A DNA stretch of 57,757 nucleotides from DASZMJ01 sp035551935 (GTDB lineage Bacteria > Planctomycetota > Planctomycetia > Isosphaerales > Isosphaeraceae): the NCBI GenBank assembly GCA_035551935.1, contig DASZMJ010000159.1, positions 1 to 57,757 on the forward strand. The letters run 5' to 3'. Positions 16,008 through 25,104 of this stretch are shown one piece after another. The notes under the pieces are model-generated. The model did no database searches. It was not told the DNA's origin and saw nothing but the letters and a program-made list of their open reading frames with translations. The translations under genes were made by a program, and so were the position numbers. Position 1 is the stretch's first letter. Each line of letters begins with the position of its first letter.

Positions 16008-17264
16008 TCACTTCTTCGTCAGCTCGTCGAGGATCGTCGGCCGGCCCTTGGCGTTGGCGAAGGTGCCGTGGCACTCGACGACGGCGGCGGCGTAGTCGGG
16101 GTGCTCGCGGCGGAGGAGGGAGTGGAGCTCGCGGAGGCGGTAGTGCGGCACCGCGGGGAAGAGGTGGTGCGTGACGTGGACGTCCTGGCCGTAGACGAAC
16201 ACCGCCCAGCGCGTGAACGGGTCGGCGAAGAAGACGCGGGAGTTCGTCAGGCGGCCGTCGTCGGCGTTGGCGTGCTGATAGACGTCGCGCAAGAGCATGT
16301 AGAACATGAACGTTGTCATCATCGGCACGAGCCAGAGCAGCCAGATGTAGACCACCGACCGGCCCCCCGTCGCCCAACGCAGGTGCGCCAGGCCGGCCAG
16401 CAGGATCGTGTAGTAACTCAGCCGGATGACGCCCGCGGACCGGCTCGAATACGGCTGCCGGAACGGCGATTGGAACAGCCAGCGGCCCGGCACGACCGCC
16501 GCGCCCGCGGCCACGACCGCGACGCCGATCGCCGCCGCGGGGGCCAGCCAGGCGTGACGGCCCAGGCCCGTGAGGGCGAACAGCAGGGCGTTGAAGCCGA
16601 GGATGTAGGCGAGGCCGAGCACCGTCCCGGCCCTCGGCCGCGGGTCGGCCGCGTCGCCGCCGGGCACCCGTCGCATGTAGACGTTGTTCCCCTTGCCGAG
16701 CACGTTCACATAAATGTAATCCCACTGATACCGCAGGAACGACGCCGGCGCCGTCAGGCCGCGGAGGTAGAACAGGGCGACGAACCGCGCCCGCGACATC
16801 GGGAAGTCGCCGACCTGCTTGCTCCGGCCCATGTTCACGAGGTCGGGGTCGTGCGCCGGGTCGTTGGTGTACTGGTGGTGCGCCAGGTGGAAGAGCCGGT
16901 AGAAGTGCATCGTGGTCAGGAGCGGGAACATGCAGAAGAGGTCGGCGACGAGGTCGTTCCAATATTTGTTCATTAATAAAGTGTAATGCGACGACTCGTG
17001 CCCCAGGCCCGCCAGGCGGTGCTGGAAGCCGCCGACGAGCGCGATCGCCGCGGCGAAGACCGGCACGTTCCAGGCCCAGGCCAGCCCGAGCGTGCCGCGG
17101 TACTCGGCGAAGGTGACGGCGACGGCGATGACGGCGATCATGCCGAGGTATTCGAGGGCGAGGTAGCCGAGGTTGGTGACGTTGTCGACGTCGCGGAGGG
17201 GCCGGATCCGGTCGCGCAAGGCGGGCGCGTCGAACCGCGGGCGCGGTCGGGTCTCGGGGATCAT
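16008..17264 (-). CDS. Membrane fatty acid desaturase
   Basis: 418-aa integral membrane di-iron desaturase. The three histidine boxes are GHESSH (near residue 88), HLAHHQYTN (near 127) and HVTHHLFPAVPH (near 375), and four to six hydrophobic segments surround them. It introduces a double bond into acyl chains or related lipids, or hydroxylates them, and needs an electron donor that is not encoded nearby. Proximity to the acyltransferase/phosphopantetheinyl pair raises the possibility of a small lipid-modification locus, but it is in a separate transcript. Confidence 0.9.
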   Translation of the reverse strand: MIPETRPRPRFDAPALRDRIRPLRDVDNVTNLGYLALEYLGMIAVIAVAVTFAEYRGTLGLAWAWNVPVFAAAIALVGGFQHRLAGLGHESSHYTLLMNKYWNDLVADLFCMFPLLTTMHFYRLFHLAHHQYTNDPAHDPDLVNMGRSKQVGDFPMSRARFVALFYLRGLTAPASFLRYQWDYIYVNVLGKGNNVYMRRVPGGDAADPRPRAGTVLGLAYILGFNALLFALTGLGRHAWLAPAAAIGVAVVAAGAAVVPGRWLFQSPFRQPYSSRSAGVIRLSYYTILLAGLAHLRWATGGRSVVYIWLLWLVPMMTTFMFYMLLRDVYQHANADDGRLTNSRVFFADPFTRWAVFVYGQDVHVTHHLFPAVPHYRLRELHSLLRREHPDYAAAVVECHGTFANAKGRPTILDELTKK

Positions 17265-17529
17265 CCGTGATTCCTTCGGCGTCGGCTCACCGCGGCGCGA
17301 TCCTCGCGCGGCCGGTCGGCAACGCCGTCGCCGAGAGGCCGCTGCTCCGCCCCTTTGGATCGGCCGCGACGCCCTCGGCTCATGAGGGCCGGGGGAGATT
17401 CTTCGGGCTCATCCCGAATCGCCCGGATGACTCACCATGGAGGGACCCGGTGGGTCGTCTCGACGCTGAGCGAGCATCGATGCGAGGTTCACACCAAAGG
17501 ATGCTCATTTCGATAAGCTATTCGATCCT

Positions 17530-20500
17530 TCAACGCTTCTCTGCCGCCCCGGGCGTCGCCGGGGCGGGGGTGGTGGAGGGGGCGGGGGCGGGAGCGGCGC
17601 CGTTCCCGGTGCCGGCCGCGGGGGTGGTGGCGACGCGGTCGAGGCCGAGCCGGGAGGTGCCGGCGCGGACCTCGGCGAGGCGGCGGCGGTACTTGGAATA
17701 GAGCTGCGTGTGCCGGCTCTCGGGGGCGATCGGACGGCCGCCGACGACGAGGGCCTTGACCTCGGTCGTCGGCTGGAGGACGTGGCCGGCGGTGATGACC
17801 AGGTCGGCGCGCTTGCCGACGTCGAGCGAGCCGAGCTGGTCCCCCAGGCCGAGCAGCCTGGCGGGGGTGAGCGTGACGGCCTTCAGGGCCTCGGCCTCGG
17901 GCAGGCCGAAGGCGACGGCCGTGGCCGCCTCGTACGGCAGGTTGCGGCTGGCGGTCGCGGTCTCGGGGCCGAACCCGGCGGAGCGGATGGCGAAGGTCAC
18001 GCCGGCCTCATAGAGCCGGGCCGGGGTCGCATACGGGGCGTCGTACGGGTCGGTCGGATCGCCCGGGAGCCGGTGCGTGCCGGCGAGCAGCACGGGCACC
18101 TTCGCCGCCTTGAGTCGGTCGACGACCTTCCACGCCTCGAGCCCGCCGGTGATCATCGCCTTCAGCTTCAGCTCCTCGGCCAGGTCGATCGCGTCGAGGA
18201 TCTCGACGCGACGCTCGGCCCGGAAGATCACCGGCCTCTCCCCCCTGGCATACGGCGCGAGGGCCGCCAGCCGCGGGTCGGGCCGGGGCATCCGCCCCTT
18301 CTGGGCCCGTGCCGCGGCCATCACCCTGTCATAGGCCAACGCGGCGCGGAACTGCTCGCGGATGCCGTCGATCAGCTCCTTCCGCCGCGCGTTCGGGTCG
18401 CCGCCGGCGCCGGCGAACCGCCCGCGCCGACGAGCTTCGGGGTTAACATACGATGGAATATTGATATTGAGTGCCGCCCGGTCGGCCAGGATCATCTCGG
18501 CGGGGACCCAGCCGTTCAGGGCGATGACGCATCCCTGGCCGGCGATGGTGCCGCCGTCGGGCTGGATGTAGGCGGCGAGGATGCCGTTGGCGCGGGCGAC
18601 GGGGATCAGCTCGCTGTCGGGGTGCAATGCGGTGCTCGTGGCCAGGTCGGGCTGGAACGTGGCCGAGTCGGCGTGGTCCTGCGTCTCGGCGAGGCTGCCG
18701 ACCTCGAACAGGCCGGTCACGCTGCCGGCGTCGATCAGCCCCGGCCAGACGTCCAGGCCGCGCGCCTCGATCACGCGAGCCCCCTGGGGCACGGCGGTCT
18801 CGGGGCCGCCGACGGCGAGGATCTTGCCGTCGCCGACGACGATCGTGCCCTCCTTGATGTCGCCCTTGCTGACCGTGTGGATCGTGGCGGCGGTGAGGGC
18901 GAGGGTCGCGTGCGGGTCGAGGTCGCCGGGGAGCACGAACGGTGTGCGCCTCAGTTCCTCCGCGGCGACGGGGACGGTCGCGTGCTCGACGCCGCGGCTC
19001 GCGGGCTTGCCGCCGGGCTCGCGACGCTGGAAGTAGACCTCGCCGTCGATGAGGGTGAGCTCGACCCGCGAGAAGGCGTCGAACGGGTGGCCGTTGTAGA
19101 GGGCGATGTCGGCGTCCTTGCCCTTCTCGATCGAGCCGAGGCGGCCGTCGATGCCGAGCTGCCGGGCCGGGTTGATCGTGATCATCGCCAGCGCCTGCGC
19201 CTCGGGCACGCCGCCGTACTTCATCATCTTGGCGGCCTCGAGGTCGAGGTGTCGCACGAGCTCCTCGTCGTCGCTCTTGATGCAGACGGCGACGCCGGCC
19301 TCGGTCAACAGCGCCGAGTTGTACGGGATCGCGTCGAACGCCTCGACCTTGTACGCCCACCAGTCGGAGAACGTCGAGCAGCTCGCGCCGTGCTCGGCGA
19401 TCTCGGGGGCGACCTTGTACCCCTCGAGGACGTGCTGGAGCGACTGGACCCTGACGCCGTGCCGCGCCGCGACGCGCATCAACATCAAGATTTCATCGCT
19501 CCGATAGCAATGACAATGGATCTTCAACGAGCCGTCGAGGATGCCGGCGATCGCCTCGAGGCGGAGGTCCCTGCGCGGCGGGCGGGCGGGCTTGCCCTCG
19601 GCCTTGGCGGCCGTGTAGGCGTCCCATTCGGCCTTGTAGGCGCGGCCCTCCTCGAAGGCCTCCTCGATCGTGGCCTCGACGCCCATCCTCGTGTTCGGGA
19701 AGCGGCCGGTGCGGCGGGTGACGTTCTCGCCGAGGGCGAACTTGACCCCCTGGGGAGCGTCCTTGATCAGCAATTCGCGCGCGGGGAGCCCCTGGCGGAG
19801 CTTGATGACCGCGTCCTGGCCGCCGATCGTGTCGGCCGAGCCGTGGAGGAGCCGCGCCGTCGTGACCCCGCCGGCCAGGGCGCGGAAGATCGTCGGGTCG
19901 TCGCCGTTGACCACGTCGCGCACCCGGACCTCGGGGACGATCGAGAGGCTCATCTCGTTGACGCCCCCCTGGATCGCCATGTGCGAGTGCGTGTCGATGA
20001 TCCCCGGCAAGGCGACCAGGCCGGTCGCGTCGAGGACCTTCACGCCCTCGGGCGCCTTCAGGTCCGGCCCGACGTCCTCGATCTTCCCCTTGCGGACGAG
20101 GATCGATCCCTTGGGGATCGTCCCCTTCGTGACGGTGAGGATCGTGGCGTCCTTGATGAAGACGTCGCCACCGGTCTTGAGCGTCGGCTTGCGGTCCTCG
20201 TCCAGCTCGGTCGCGACGTCGACGAAGCTCGTGGACGGCGGCTGATCCTCCTCTCCCTTCGGCGGCGCCGTAGCCGCGGCGCTCTTGGCCTGGGCCACGT
20301 CGGGCCGGGTCGCCCCCTTGGCCGCGGCCGGGTCGTCCTTGGGCGTCGCGGGCGTGGCGTCGGCCTTCCTGGCGACATCGGCTTTCGGCGTCGCGGGCGT
20401 AGCGTCGGCCTTCTTGGCGACCTCAGCCTTGGGGGTCTCATCCTTCCTGGATGCCTCCGCCTTCAGCTCGGCCTTGGGGGGCTCGGCCTTCGCAGCCTCG

Positions 20501-22179
20501 GCCTTCGGGGCGGTCTCGGCCTTCTTGGCTTGATCCGGCTTGGCCGGCTCGTCCTTCTTGGCCGGGTCGTCCTTCTTGGTGGACTCGTCCTTCCTGGCGG
20601 GCTCGGCCTTCTTCGGCGGCTCGTCTTTCTTGGCGGGCTCGGCCTTCTTCGACGGCTCGTCTTTCTTGGCGGGCTCGGATCGCGCCCGGGCGCGGGATCC
20701 ACGAGGGGATTCGGGGCCGGCGTCGAACTTATCGAACTTCTGGCCGTCGACGAAGACGTAGCGGACCCGCGCGCGCTCGTCGCCGAGCGGGGCGCTCAGG
20801 ACGACGAGGTGGCCGAGCTTGCCCTTCTCGATCGTGCCGAGTCGGTCGGCGACCCCGGCGATCTCGGCGGCGCGGCGGGTCAGGGCGTCGAGCGCGTCCT
20901 CGCGCTTCAGGCCGGCGGCGATCATCTGACGGAGATGCGTCGGGAAGGCGTCGAGCCGGCTCAAGCCCTCGGTCGCGAAGGCGAACGGCACGCCCGCCGC
21001 GGCCAGGGACTTGGCGCTGCCGACGCGCTCGCGCCACCGCGCCACGCGATCGGCCTGCACGCGGAGCGGCTCGCCGCGCTCCGCGGGCGATTGCTTGCGA
21101 TACTCGGCCGCGGTCGCGGCCTTCGGCTCGTCGGGGAAGTCGAGTCGGAGGACGACCGGCACCTTCTCGGCCTTGAGACGGTCGACGACCTTGCCCGATT
21201 CGCTGCCGCCGACGATGACCGCGGTGGTGCCGAACTCGGCCGCGAGGTCGAGCACGCGGTGGATCTCGTCGCGCGTATTCGCCTCCCACCAGACCGGCAG
21301 CGCCTTGGTCCGCGCCGCGTGGAGCGCCTTCAACGCCGGGTCGAACGGCCGACGGGCCGTGGGGTATTCGGTCGAGATGGCCTGATCGTACTCGGCGTCG
21401 AGCATCGCCTGGCGGAGGTGCGCGACGATGCCCATGAGGGAGGTCGGGTAGGTGATCGTCATCCCCTGGAATCGGCGTCGGGCGACGGCCGGCGGCTCGT
21501 CGGGGCCCGGGGGCTGCGGCGTCGGGGTGGGGCTGCGGAGGGCGATCTGGAGGGCGACGGGCGTCCTGAGGATCGACTCGCGGCGCGGCCGGCCGCCGAG
21601 GCTGATCAAGGCGCTCTGTCCGGTCGCGATGCCGCCGCCGGGCGCGGCCACGAGGGCCGTGAAGCCCAGGGCGCGACGCTCCCGGGCGACGTTCTCCGCG
21701 AGGTCGATCGCCGCGGCGACCTCGTACTCGGGGGTGATGCCGTTGCGGTCGTCCTCGGGGGTGCGAGCGAGGGCGTAGTCGCTGTATTTCAACGGGGCCG
21801 ACGGCCCGGTCCGCGACTTCTGGACTCCCGCGGGGGGGGCGCCGAGGGTGGTGTCGAGGTCGAGGAAGCCGGCGTAGACGACGAGCCCCTTGCCGTCGAT
21901 CGTCTCGGCGTCGAACGGGATGGCGACCTGGTCGGCCGGGCCGACCTCCTCGATGAGGCCGTCGCGGAGGATGACCGTGCCGTTCTCGATGGTCGCCTTG
22001 GCGTCGGGCGAGACGACGACCTTCGCCCCCTTGATCGCGAAGGCGGCGGGCCGGTAGCCGGGGCGGGGGTCGTCGTCGCGCGCCGCGCCTTCCCGCGGCC
22101 AGGCCGAGGCGACCGTCGCCGTCGTGGCCAGTATCAGCGCAAGCAGTCGGAGGGCCCGAGTTCTCCAGTCGGCGGCCAT
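17530..22179 (-). CDS. Exported triple-module amidohydrolase
   Basis: 1549 aa starting with a signal peptide (RTRALRLLALILATTATVAS). Three imidazolonepropionase/amidohydrolase-like modules occur in tandem: about 45-480, 655-1075 and 1085-1490. A Lys/Pro/Ala/Glu-rich linker (about 490-650) separates modules 1 and 2. Only the middle module keeps metal ligands: GIIDTHSHMAIQGG (HxH near 728), IHCHCYRSDE (near 890), LQHVLEGYK and IKSDDEE (near 968). At the HxH position module 1 reads GFLDLDTT and module 3 GLIDAGSV, so both look catalytically dead although the fold motifs (GKLGHLVVLS, GKRADLVITAG) persist. The C-terminal tail is Pro/Ala-rich. A periplasmic hydrolase, substrate unknown. Confidence 0.85.
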   Translation of the reverse strand: MAADWRTRALRLLALILATTATVASAWPREGAARDDDPRPGYRPAAFAIKGAKVVVSPDAKATIENGTVILRDGLIEEVGPADQVAIPFDAETIDGKGLVVYAGFLDLDTTLGAPPAGVQKSRTGPSAPLKYSDYALARTPEDDRNGITPEYEVAAAIDLAENVARERRALGFTALVAAPGGGIATGQSALISLGGRPRRESILRTPVALQIALRSPTPTPQPPGPDEPPAVARRRFQGMTITYPTSLMGIVAHLRQAMLDAEYDQAISTEYPTARRPFDPALKALHAARTKALPVWWEANTRDEIHRVLDLAAEFGTTAVIVGGSESGKVVDRLKAEKVPVVLRLDFPDEPKAATAAEYRKQSPAERGEPLRVQADRVARWRERVGSAKSLAAAGVPFAFATEGLSRLDAFPTHLRQMIAAGLKREDALDALTRRAAEIAGVADRLGTIEKGKLGHLVVLSAPLGDERARVRYVFVDGQKFDKFDAGPESPRGSRARARSEPAKKDEPSKKAEPAKKDEPPKKAEPARKDESTKKDDPAKKDEPAKPDQAKKAETAPKAEAAKAEPPKAELKAEASRKDETPKAEVAKKADATPATPKADVARKADATPATPKDDPAAAKGATRPDVAQAKSAAATAPPKGEEDQPPSTSFVDVATELDEDRKPTLKTGGDVFIKDATILTVTKGTIPKGSILVRKGKIEDVGPDLKAPEGVKVLDATGLVALPGIIDTHSHMAIQGGVNEMSLSIVPEVRVRDVVNGDDPTIFRALAGGVTTARLLHGSADTIGGQDAVIKLRQGLPARELLIKDAPQGVKFALGENVTRRTGRFPNTRMGVEATIEEAFEEGRAYKAEWDAYTAAKAEGKPARPPRRDLRLEAIAGILDGSLKIHCHCYRSDEILMLMRVAARHGVRVQSLQHVLEGYKVAPEIAEHGASCSTFSDWWAYKVEAFDAIPYNSALLTEAGVAVCIKSDDEELVRHLDLEAAKMMKYGGVPEAQALAMITINPARQLGIDGRLGSIEKGKDADIALYNGHPFDAFSRVELTLIDGEVYFQRREPGGKPASRGVEHATVPVAAEELRRTPFVLPGDLDPHATLALTAATIHTVSKGDIKEGTIVVGDGKILAVGGPETAVPQGARVIEARGLDVWPGLIDAGSVTGLFEVGSLAETQDHADSATFQPDLATSTALHPDSELIPVARANGILAAYIQPDGGTIAGQGCVIALNGWVPAEMILADRAALNINIPSYVNPEARRRGRFAGAGGDPNARRKELIDGIREQFRAALAYDRVMAAARAQKGRMPRPDPRLAALAPYARGERPVIFRAERRVEILDAIDLAEELKLKAMITGGLEAWKVVDRLKAAKVPVLLAGTHRLPGDPTDPYDAPYATPARLYEAGVTFAIRSAGFGPETATASRNLPYEAATAVAFGLPEAEALKAVTLTPARLLGLGDQLGSLDVGKRADLVITAGHVLQPTTEVKALVVGGRPIAPESRHTQLYSKYRRRLAEVRAGTSRLGLDRVATTPAAGTGNGAAPAPAPSTTPAPATPGAAEKR
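20342..20431. repeat. 45-bp tandem repeat, two copies, in amidohydrolase linker
   Basis: Two adjacent near-identical 45-nt units (20342-20386 and 20387-20431) encode 15-residue repeats of the type KADATPATPK. Part of the low-complexity linker between amidohydrolase modules 1 and 2. Confidence 0.75.
20591..20679. repeat. 36-bp tandem repeat in amidohydrolase linker
   Basis: Units 20591-20626 and 20627-20662, plus a partial third copy to 20679, each encode 12 residues of the pattern KKDEPxKKAEPA. They keep the frame and generate a charged Lys/Glu/Pro linker. Confidence 0.8.
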
Positions 22180-22530
22180 GGCGAACGCTCCGAGCAAAGG
22201 GGGCCGTGTCGTTTCGATAGGATGGCGGAGGATGGGCGGAGGGCCGTTCGGAGAGGGGCGGCCGTCGGCGGTCGGGGTGGTCCCCGCTTCCTTTTCCCGA
22301 CGCTCCGTCTTACCATCCCCGTTGGCGCGCCACAAGGGTCGGCGCCGGCAGTTCGTTGCGCGTCGGATCGAATCGATCGGCCCCCATCCGTTGCAACCAC
22401 GCACCATGTGCCGCCCGAGCCAAGAACCGGACGGTGCGGCCCGGCGGACGCTGTGCGGATCGTGAGTGCGACGTCGGGCAAGGCCGGAGTCCGCGACCGA
22501 TTCCCATCTCACCCACTGAAGGCCCCGCCC
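22180..22530. other. Divergent intergenic region between two exported hydrolase genes
   Basis: 351 bp without a credible gene. It should hold divergent promoters for the amidohydrolase and the alpha/beta hydrolase. CGGAG 8-12 nt upstream of the minus-strand ATG is a plausible ribosome-binding site. No strong -35/-10 pair, palindrome or repeat stands out. Confidence 0.5.
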
Positions 22531-24984
22531 ATGACCGCGCACGCCCGAGTCCTCACCATCCTCGTGCTCACCGTCGCCCCCGCCCGCGCGGCGGTCGCGG
22601 CCGAGGGGCTTCTCTTCACGGCCAGCGACTTCCCGGCCCTCGCCCGAGGGATCGAGCCGCCCCGGCCGGCGGACTACACGCTCAAGGTCTGGGCGCCGGC
22701 GAAGCAATCGTGGACGCTTGAACAGAAGGACGACGGCGCCGATCGCGTCCTCGCGCTGTCGGTCCAGGTCGAGGGCAAGGACACGAAGCCGCGCTGGCAG
22801 TCGCTCGGCAACGTGCGATGGAGATACGATCAGAAGCTCAAGTTCAAGGTCGTCAAGCCCGATTCGGACAGCACCAAGCCGGGCCCCGTCCCCGCCCTGA
22901 TCGCGCTGGTGACCGACCCGGATTTCGAGCCGACCGACGCGCTTCGGCTCATCCGCGGCCAGGTCAACTCGACCGATCCCTCGCCCGACCCCCGCCGCAC
23001 GACCATCCGGACCAACCAGCAAGGTGCCGACTTCCACGCCCCGGCGACCCTCGACGCCTGGCGCGACCGCGCCCAGCACGTCCGCGAGCAGTTGCGCGTC
23101 AGTTTGGGCCTCTGGCCGATGTGGCCGAAGACGCCGCTCAATCCGCGCGTGTACGGCAAGCTGGAGCGCGACGGCTACACGATCGAGAAGGTCGTGCTCG
23201 AGACCCTCCCCGGCTTCTACCTCGCGGGCAACCTCTATCGGCCTGCCGGCAACAAGAACAAGGTCCCCGGCGTCCTCTGCCCGCACGGCCACTGGCCCGA
23301 GGGACGAGTGAACACGGACGTTCAGATGCGCTGCATTCGCCTCGCGAAGATGGGGTGCGTCGTCTTCCTCTACGACATGGTGGGCTACGCCGACAGCAAG
23401 TCCTTCGGCCACGCCTTCCTGGACGATCGCCTGCGACGCTGGGGCCTGAGCCTCGTCTCGCTCCAGACCTGGGACAGCATCCGCGCCCTCGACTGGCTCA
23501 CCTCCCTGCCCGACGTCGACCCGACTCGCATCGGCTGCACCGGCGAGTCCGGCGGCGGCACGCAGACCTTCCTGCTCACCGCGCTGGATGACCGCGTCAA
23601 GGTCGCCGCCCCCGTGGTGATGGTCTCCGACTACTTCCAGGGCGGCTGCGTCTGCGAGAACGCCGCCGGCCTCCGCCTCGGCACCGACAACATCGAGTTC
23701 GCCGCCCTCGCCGCCCCCCGACCCATGAAGCTCGTCGGCGCCACCGGCGACTGGACCGCCAAGACGATGACTCACGCCTATCCGGCGATCCGGAAGGTCT
23801 ACGGGCTCTACGACGCGGCCGACCGGATCGAGGCCGAGGTCTTCGACTTCCCGCACAACTACAACCGGACGAGCCGCAACGCGGTCTATCGTTTCATGGA
23901 CAAGTGGCTGCTCAATAACCTTTGGTCGCCGATCGAAATCAACAATCCGTCTCGTATCCTCGAGGGTTCGCAGACGCCCGAGTCGCCCGCGGACCTGTTC
24001 GCCTACGACAAGGACCACGCCGTCCCGACCGATTTCAAGACGCCCGATCGGCTCGAGTCCGACCTGATCGCGACGGCCGCCGATTCGCTCAAGCGACTCG
24101 CGCCGACCGACGACCCGGCCACCTGGGAAGCCGCTTCCAGGCTGCTTCGCCCGAGCCTTGCCGTCCGCGCCGGGATCAGGCCGTTGAGCCGCGGAGACGT
24201 CACCGATCGGCCCGTCTCGGAAGCGATCATGGCGAAGCCGGAGCTCGTCGCAATCGGCTCGATAAAGCATCGGCGAGTGAGCCGCGTCGGCGTTGGCGAG
24301 GAGATCCCGGTGGTCCTCATCGAGGGCAGCTTCGGGATCCTTCGCGGGTCGGAGAGGAACATCACCATCTTCCTGCACCCACGGGGTAAGGCCGGCCTCG
24401 TCACGGCCAATGGCGAGCTGGCACAGCTCCCGAAGGCACTCGTGTCGGTCGGGCAGACGGTCGTCGGCCTCGACCCGATGTTCGTCGGCGAGGCGTTCGA
24501 TCCGGCCAATCCGGTCGCCCGCCGGCCCGACGCCCCCCACTTCCACACCTACAACCCCTCGCTCGCCGCCGACCGGATGCAGGACCTCGCCACCGTCGTG
24601 GCCTGGGCCCGCGGCCTCGCCGACGGCGGCCAGGTCCATCTCGTCGCCGTCGGTGAGGCCGCGCCGCTCGTGCTGCTGGCGCGGCCGTTGCTGGAGGGGA
24701 TCGGCCGCACGGCGATCGACCTCGACGGCTTCGACTACGGCGACGGCTCCGGCCCCGTCCCCGACGGCCTCGACCTGCCCGGCGTCCTCCAGTTCGGCGG
24801 CATGAAGGCCGCGGCCGCGCTGACCGCGCCGGCCCCCCTCCGCTTGTACCGACCCGGCCCCAAGTTCGAACGCGAATGGCCGATCCGCTCCTACGCGCTC
24901 GCTGATGCCTCTCCATTGCTCCGCATCGACGCCAACGCGCCCGATCCGGCCGAGCTGGCGCTGTGGATCGACTCGGGGGAGTGA
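22531..24984 (+). CDS. Exported tandem alpha/beta hydrolase (acetyl-xylan-esterase-like)
   Basis: 817 aa with a short signal peptide (VLTILVLTVAPARAAVAA). The first hydrolase module (about 185-470) has FYLAGNLYRPAG, the oxyanion-side CPHGHWPEG, and the nucleophile elbow GCTGESGGGTQT (Ser near 337), as in acetyl-xylan-esterase/dienelactone-hydrolase-like exported esterases of planctomycetes. The C-terminal part (about 510-817) looks like a second alpha/beta hydrolase (TIFLHPRGKAG...VHLVAVGEAAPLVLLA...LRLYRPG), but the elbow reads GEA without a Ser, so it is probably non-catalytic. It is divergent from the triple amidohydrolase and may share its regulation. Confidence 0.8.
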   Translation: MTAHARVLTILVLTVAPARAAVAAEGLLFTASDFPALARGIEPPRPADYTLKVWAPAKQSWTLEQKDDGADRVLALSVQVEGKDTKPRWQSLGNVRWRYDQKLKFKVVKPDSDSTKPGPVPALIALVTDPDFEPTDALRLIRGQVNSTDPSPDPRRTTIRTNQQGADFHAPATLDAWRDRAQHVREQLRVSLGLWPMWPKTPLNPRVYGKLERDGYTIEKVVLETLPGFYLAGNLYRPAGNKNKVPGVLCPHGHWPEGRVNTDVQMRCIRLAKMGCVVFLYDMVGYADSKSFGHAFLDDRLRRWGLSLVSLQTWDSIRALDWLTSLPDVDPTRIGCTGESGGGTQTFLLTALDDRVKVAAPVVMVSDYFQGGCVCENAAGLRLGTDNIEFAALAAPRPMKLVGATGDWTAKTMTHAYPAIRKVYGLYDAADRIEAEVFDFPHNYNRTSRNAVYRFMDKWLLNNLWSPIEINNPSRILEGSQTPESPADLFAYDKDHAVPTDFKTPDRLESDLIATAADSLKRLAPTDDPATWEAASRLLRPSLAVRAGIRPLSRGDVTDRPVSEAIMAKPELVAIGSIKHRRVSRVGVGEEIPVVLIEGSFGILRGSERNITIFLHPRGKAGLVTANGELAQLPKALVSVGQTVVGLDPMFVGEAFDPANPVARRPDAPHFHTYNPSLAADRMQDLATVVAWARGLADGGQVHLVAVGEAAPLVLLARPLLEGIGRTAIDLDGFDYGDGSGPVPDGLDLPGVLQFGGMKAAAALTAPAPLRLYRPGPKFEREWPIRSYALADASPLLRIDANAPDPAELALWIDSGE

Positions 24985-25013
24985 GCTGGCGATGTTCGGG
25001 TCGGAGGAGATGC

Positions 25014-25043
25014 TTGATGACATGGCCGATCGTGGCCTAGAAT
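25014..25043 (+). promoter_or_regulatory. Candidate sigma-70-type promoter for the 307-aa membrane protein
   Basis: TTGATG (25014-25019), an 18-bp spacer, then TAGAAT (25038-25043), about 60 bp upstream of the GTG start. AGGAGAG (25091-25097) supplies the ribosome-binding site. This is one of the few consensus-like promoters visible in the window. Confidence 0.5.
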
Positions 25044-25104
25044 ACCGTTGCAAGGGACGAAGGCCGACCCATCCCAAGACTCTGGACCATAGGAGAGACC
25101 GACC

